Source: Bombus terrestris
Lineage: Eukaryota > Arthropoda > Insecta > Hymenoptera > Apidae
Reading direction: 5' to 3'
Assembly: GCF_910591885.1 (NCBI RefSeq)
Contig: NW_025963553.1
Coordinates: 5,332,001 to 5,396,000, forward strand
Length of the DNA stretch: 64,000 bases
Shown here: positions 62,901-64,000 of the stretch, in pieces
Numbering within the stretch: the first letter of the stretch is position 1
Layout: each line of letters begins with the position of its first letter
The notes under the pieces: generated by a model
Databases searched by the model: none
What the model was told of the DNA's origin: nothing
Seen by the model: only the letters and a program-made list of their open reading frames with translations
Program-made: the position numbers and the translations under genes

Positions 62901-64000
62901 ACATACGATCCGACACGTTCGCAAATTCGAAATAAGTTGCCTTCATATCGAATGACTAACGCAAGATGGATTGGGTTTAGGTTAGGCTACAGCTTTCGAG
63001 CGAGCGCAGCGAGCGAGATACGCGTAAAGGTGTGTCACAATCCAACGGTTTGGCACATACTGACATTGAAACATTCGCACCAGCCCGAGGAGCCGGATGT
63101 CTTTATCATATTGCCTGCTGACAAATGTTTACAGTTTGTGAATAGTTTCACATAAATAGTACTATTTCGACATACTACAGTGCAATGTGATGTCCGAAGT
63201 GGCTGACAAAATTAGGTACTAACACGATATATATGCATATTGCAAGGTATATGTATACCTTGCAAATTGTGATCGTTGCTCGCTCGCTCCGCTCGCTCGT
63301 AAAAATTTAGTCCAACCTCACATCCGATCCGACACGTTCGCAAATTCGAAATAAGTCGCCTTCAAATCGAATGACTAACGCAAGAGGGATTGGTTTTAGG
63401 TTAGGCTATAGTTTTCGAGCGAGCGCAGCGAGCGAGAGACGCGTAAAGGTGTATCACAATCTAACGGTTTGGCACATACGGACATTGAAACATTCGCACC
63501 AGCCAGAGGAGCCGGAAGTATTTATCCTATTGCCTGCTGACAAATGTTTACAGTTTGTGAATAGTTTCACATAAATAGTACTATTTCCACATACTACAGT
63601 CCAATGTGATGTCCGAAGTGGCTAACAAAATTAGGTACTAACACGATATATATACATATTGCAAGGTATATGTATACCTTGCAAATTGTGATCGTTGCTC
63701 GCTCGCTCCGCTCGCTCGTAAAAATTTAGTCCAACCTCACATCCGATACGACACGTTCGCAAATTCGAAATAAGTCGCCACCATATCGAATAATGAACGC
63801 AAGATAGATTGGTTTTAGGTTACGCTATAGTTTTCGAGCGAGCGCAGCGAACGAGAGACGCGTAAAGGTGTGTCACAATCCAACGGTTTGGCACATACGG
63901 ACATTGAAACATTCGCACCAGCCAGAGGAGCCGGAAGTATTTATCCTATTGCCTGCTGACAAATGTTTACAGTTTGTGAATAGTTTCACATAAATAGTAC

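Larger units (their letters stand above)
1..64000 (+). repeat. Satellite DNA array, ~420 bp monomer, head-to-tail
   Basis: The whole window is a tandem array of one monomer family. An anchor motif (GAATGACT or GAATAATG) occurs 152 times from 394 to 63790, always in the same orientation. The 151 intervals are 106 of 419 bp, 39 of 422, 4 of 421 and 2 of 420; these sum exactly to the 63396 bp spanned. The 422 class has a 3-bp-longer left flank of the palindrome (GAAATATATGCAAGGCAATA in place of GATATATATGCATATTG). The 421 and 420 classes are the 422 class with a 1-bp or 2-bp deletion. No interval deviates enough to hold an insertion, so there is no transposon or unique sequence. Monomers differ mostly by substitutions arranged in linked haplotypes, and multi-monomer blocks are reused as higher-order repeats. 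Such organisation is typical of eukaryotic heterochromatic satellites. I do not recognise the family, and the host assignment is open. Confidence 0.98.
55393..64000 (+). repeat. Array segment E: X/G-rich monomers, 2519 bp HOR
   Basis: Anchors and classes: 55393G 55812X 56234G 56653X 57074W 57493G 57912X 58331X 58753G 59172X 59593W 60012G 60431X 60850X 61272G 61691X 62112W 62531X 62952W 63371G 63790X. X monomers, carrying AGATAG, are concentrated here. 56653, 59172, 61691 and 62531 share a 1-bp deletion (CCCGAAAGCCGG in place of CCCGAGGAGCCGG), giving 421 bp intervals. The last monomer is cut by the window end, so the array continues rightward. Confidence 0.92.

Noticed and set aside
394..63574. 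Roughly 120 plus-strand open frames of 66-114 codons as a tandem gene family
   Set aside because: They are one frame of the satellite monomer. Many copies have stops or frameshifts, variants are mostly amino-acid changing, W-class starts are TTG, and I recognise no domain, promoter or splice structure.
1..64000. CRISPR array
   Set aside because: The repeating unit is ~420 bp with no alternation of short repeat and unique spacer; the whole unit is repeated.

Overview
The window is one uninterrupted head-to-tail satellite DNA array. I found no unique sequence, no gene, no RNA gene and no transposon in it. An anchor (second A of the GAATGACT/GAATAATG motif) recurs 152 times between 394 and 63790. 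The 151 complete intervals are 419 bp (106), 422 bp (39), 421 bp (4) or 420 bp (2). All lie on the same strand, and the window starts and ends inside a monomer. This organisation, with multi-monomer higher-order repeats (HORs), points to a eukaryotic centromeric, pericentromeric, subtelomeric or other heterochromatic block. Nearly every monomer carries TTAGGTTAGG, two units of the common arthropod telomere repeat, which is only a weak hint of an arthropod host.

Monomer layout (offset 1 = anchor): TTAGGTTAGG at 26-35; a 21-bp GAGC-rich 'box A' at 46-66; a weakly open 66-67 codon frame ending near 204; a 12-bp-arm palindrome with a 2-bp spacer at about 289-314; and 'box B' at 328-348, the reverse complement of box A with one mismatch. 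Classes used below: G (GAATGACT start, AGAGGG), S (G subtype with CCCGCCCGAGGAA), W (GAATGACT, AGATGG), N (GAATAATG, AGATGG) and X (like N but AGATAG, an in-frame stop).

Region by region: 1-13828 is the most heterogeneous part, with short duplications of about 841, 1682, 2098 and 2517 bp. 13829-30411 is mosaic, with 1260, 2517, 2936 and 3358 bp repeats. 30412-43826 holds a 2520 bp repeat and a nearly perfect 5040 bp (12-monomer) tandem duplication. 43827-55539 is mosaic with 2098 and 420 bp repeats. 55540-62149 contains about 2.6 copies of a 2519 bp (6-monomer) HOR, and the array runs on to the window end.

The most interesting signal is in the palindrome. In at least four monomers the 2-bp spacer TG is exactly inverted to CA. 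In each case the corresponding monomer of a sister HOR copy is not inverted, so spacer inversion appears to recur on the timescale of HOR duplication. Between the two 5040 bp copies I find only five differences, and two of them are such inversions. No gene-based biological system is visible.
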